A stretch of DNA of 15,428 bases from the NCBI GenBank assembly GCA_036351435.1, contig JAZBPA010000405.1, positions 1 through 15,428 on the forward strand. The letters run 5' to 3'. Of this stretch, positions 13,736 to 15,428 are shown piece by piece. The position numbers and the translations under genes were made by a program. Origin of the DNA: JAAUQA01 sp036351435. GTDB taxonomy: Bacteria; Pseudomonadota; Gammaproteobacteria; Competibacterales; Competibacteraceae. The first letter of the stretch is position 1; each line of letters opens with the position of its first letter. Under the pieces are notes generated by a model. It was not told where the DNA came from, did no database searches, and saw nothing but the letters and a program-made list of their open reading frames with translations.

Positions 13736-15214
13736 ATGCAGTTAACCATCGGCCATAAGATTTTTCTGGCTTTGCTGCTCAGCGCCGGTAGTACATTGAT
13801 TGTCATGGCGCTGCTGGTGCAGTGGAGTCTAGGGCGAGGGTTTTTAGACTATATCAACCAAGTGGAAAGCGAACGCTTAGCGGTGTTCGCCGACCACTTA
13901 ACCAGCATTTATGTGACCCGCCGTGATTGGCTTTGGCTGCGTGACAACCCCAGGGCATTGCAGCACGAATTGAAGGCTATTGGGCAAGTTGATCAAGCGG
14001 CGCGGGAACGACCACCGCGGCCCAATCCTGAGGATAGACGGTTCCGTCCCCCACGGCCACCGGACGGCCGTGCTCCACCTCCGCCACCACCACACAGACG
14101 GGGTCGGCCACCGCCTGATCCATTGCAATTGCACCATCGCCTGACAATATTCGACCATCAACAACAGCCGATTATTGGGCGCACCCGCTTTACTGAAGCA
14201 GTCAACTTGACAGAAATCACTGTCGAGGAACAAACCGTCGGCTGGCTTGCATTGCAACCGCTACAACGGGTAACGGCGGGGCGGGATGTACAGTTTCTTC
14301 GCCGGCAATCACAGATGTTTTTGCTGATCGGCAGCAGCTTAATCGCGCTGGCCGCGCTGGTCGCATTGATCTTGGCTCGACACCTGACCCGGCCGCTACG
14401 CCGACTGACTCAAGCCGTGCAATATCTGGTAGCAGGAGACTACTCGATCCGCGCCGACATTAACGGACGAGATGAAATTGCCACCCTGGGCCAGCGCATC
14501 AACACCCTGGCGCACACTCTGGAAGCCAATGAAGAAACTCGCCGCCGCTGGATCGCGGACATCTCCCACGAGTTACGCACGCCGTTAACGGTGGTGCGCG
14601 GTGAGCTAGAAGCGCTGGAGGATGGGGTGAGAACCTTTAATTACGCTGCACTCGGTTCGCTGCACAATGAAATCCAGGGATTGAGCAAATTGGTGAACGA
14701 TTTACACGAGTTGTCATTATCCGATCTCGGAGCACTGAGTTATCGCAGGCAGCCGCTTGATCTAGCAGACGTGCTCAGTCAAGTCATGACGTCATTCAAT
14801 ACCCGCATCCAGAGCCATCAACTCTCATTGCAGCATAATATTGAGCACTCCCCCCGGCTGAGCGTGTACGGTGATCGCAGCCGTCTTCAGCAGTTATTCA
14901 GTAATTTATTGGAAAACGCCATTCGTTACACCGATCCCGGTGGTCGTATTGAATTGTCTGTCACAGAAAACGACGAGATGATCACCGTTAGATTGGACGA
15001 TTCGCCACCGGGGGTACCGGCTGAAGATTGTCCTCGGCTGTTCGAGCGACTGTATCGCATGGAATCCTCCCGCAGTCGTTCGCACGGGGGCAGTGGATTG
15101 GGATTGGCGATTTGCCGGAATATCGTTACCGCTCACGAGGGGATCATTAGCGCACAACCCTCCCTTTTGGGAGGGTTGTCGGTGATTGTCGAGTTACCAA
15201 TTTACCGGGCCTAG
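13736..15214 (+). CDS. baeS: BaeS-like sensor histidine kinase
   Basis: This 492-residue inner-membrane kinase has TM1 (about 8-30), a periplasmic domain (31-190), TM2 (about 192-215), a HAMP domain (about 215-268), a dimerisation/phosphoacceptor domain with His278 in DISHELRTPL, and an HATPase_c domain with LFSNLLENAIRYTD (N box), LDDSPPGVP and GGSGLGLAIC (G box). Segments such as RGELEALEDGVRTF, KLVNDLHELSLSDLGAL and the C-terminal ELP closely follow E. coli BaeS, which responds to envelope damage. The periplasmic loop carries an expanded Pro/Arg-rich tract (about 92-128, including a run of six prolines). A GAAGAG-like site overlaps the end of the di-heme gene, 4 bases away. The presumed partner BaeR is encoded upstream, not adjacent. 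Confidence 0.92.
   Translation: MQLTIGHKIFLALLLSAGSTLIVMALLVQWSLGRGFLDYINQVESERLAVFADHLTSIYVTRRDWLWLRDNPRALQHELKAIGQVDQAARERPPRPNPEDRRFRPPRPPDGRAPPPPPPHRRGRPPPDPLQLHHRLTIFDHQQQPIIGRTRFTEAVNLTEITVEEQTVGWLALQPLQRVTAGRDVQFLRRQSQMFLLIGSSLIALAALVALILARHLTRPLRRLTQAVQYLVAGDYSIRADINGRDEIATLGQRINTLAHTLEANEETRRRWIADISHELRTPLTVVRGELEALEDGVRTFNYAALGSLHNEIQGLSKLVNDLHELSLSDLGALSYRRQPLDLADVLSQVMTSFNTRIQSHQLSLQHNIEHSPRLSVYGDRSRLQQLFSNLLENAIRYTDPGGRIELSVTENDEMITVRLDDSPPGVPAEDCPRLFERLYRMESSRSRSHGGSGLGLAICRNIVTAHEGIISAQPSLLGGLSVIVELPIYRA
15154..15179. repeat. Perfect 11-bp hairpin inside the 3' end of baeS
   Basis: The arms acaaccctccc (15154-15164) and gggagggttgt (15169-15179) are perfect complements around TTTT. 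The hairpin is within coding sequence about 33 bases before the baeS stop and about 40 bases beyond the stop of the convergent gene. No T run follows it on either strand. Confidence 0.75.
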
Positions 15215-15220
15215 TGATTA

Positions 15221-15428
15221 CTACTTCCAGCGACCGCTAATCGGCTTATCCTCCGGCACACCCCAACCGAACAAGCAACTATCCGTGGTACAACCATCCC
15301 AATTGTCATTAGCGTTGCGGTCCAGATACCAGTCGCTGTTGCGCTTAACCGCGATGCCGGCAAAACCGTCGCCGTTCCAGTCGCCGGCAATCGGTTGGTC
15401 GATAGCAATTCCAAACCCGCTGATACAG
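15221..15428 (-). CDS. C-terminal part of an FG-GAP/VCBS-like repeat protein (5' end outside window)
   Basis: On the minus strand a frame enters from the window edge and runs 68 codons to a TAG at 15221-15223. It reads FGIAIDQPIAGDWNGDGFAG, then IAVKRNSDWYLDRNANDNWDG, then a two-cysteine CTTDSC, then a second partial unit FGWGVPEDKPISGRWK. The DQPIAGDWNGDG unit with following IAV and WYLD is the hallmark of FG-GAP/VCBS-like calcium-binding beta-propeller repeats in secreted proteins. The final unit stops at PISGRWK, before a full GDWNGDG. The baeS stop is only 6 bases away, so the two genes converge almost end to end. Confidence 0.75.
   Translation of the reverse strand, partial: CISGFGIAIDQPIAGDWNGDGFAGIAVKRNSDWYLDRNANDNWDGCTTDSCLFGWGVPEDKPISGRWK

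Noticed and set aside
15211..15414. Minus-strand ORF of 67 codons with an ATG
   Set aside because: It overlaps the baeS stop and shows no motif; the neighbouring frame encodes recognisable FG-GAP-like repeats.

Overview
The window looks like a chromosomal piece of a gammaproteobacterium. The genes have mixed, mid-to-high GC. The strongest taxonomic hints are a BaeR/BaeS-type two-component pair close to the enterobacterial proteins, an IPTL-CTERM surface-sorting tail (known to me from Gammaproteobacteria and relatives) and an IS66-type relic of the kind common in environmental gammaproteobacteria. A Competibacter- or Chromatiales-like organism would fit, but genus cannot be decided from the sequence alone.

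Layout. Positions 70-4608 (minus) hold a very large secreted sedolisin (S53) protease with Ig-like and beta-propeller-like modules and a C-terminal IPTL-CTERM anchor. Just upstream of it on the same strand is a startless open frame of unknown origin (4629-4835). Positions 4851-5672 are an IS66-family relic with recognisable terminal inverted repeats but a shattered, internally deleted transposase. Eighteen bases beyond its right end starts a secreted class C beta-lactamase-fold protein that has lost the catalytic motifs (5691-6863). It is followed in the same reading frame by a GH77 4-alpha-glucanotransferase (6918-8900). A structured, inverted-repeat-rich intergenic element lies at 8905-9034. 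Next come a 530-residue protein I do not recognise (9127-10719) and a BaeR-like response regulator (10771-11433). A small RRM RNA-binding protein is on the minus strand (11512-11787), with an interleaved-helix 5' leader. Then follow a 37-codon leader ORF (12047-12160), a periplasmic di-heme cytochrome c oxidoreductase (12160-13731) and a BaeS-like sensor kinase (13736-15214), apparently one operon. The window ends in the 3' part of a convergent FG-GAP/VCBS-like repeat protein (15221 to the edge, minus).

How the genes may work together. The regulator and kinase are both Bae-like and probably partners, yet they are separated by about 2.3 kb, and the kinase is transcriptionally tied to a periplasmic di-heme protein. 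This suggests an envelope or redox stress circuit whose sensor is co-produced with a candidate output or signal-generating protein. The protease and the FG-GAP protein are extracellular-matrix or surface factors. The glucanotransferase is ordinary maltodextrin/glycogen metabolism in an unusual position behind a pseudo-hydrolase. I see no CRISPR array, rRNA, complete tRNA or phage module. The less ordinary observations are the motif-less beta-lactamase homologue, the interleaved helices before the RRM gene, the coupled leader ORF and the split bae system with its di-heme insertion.
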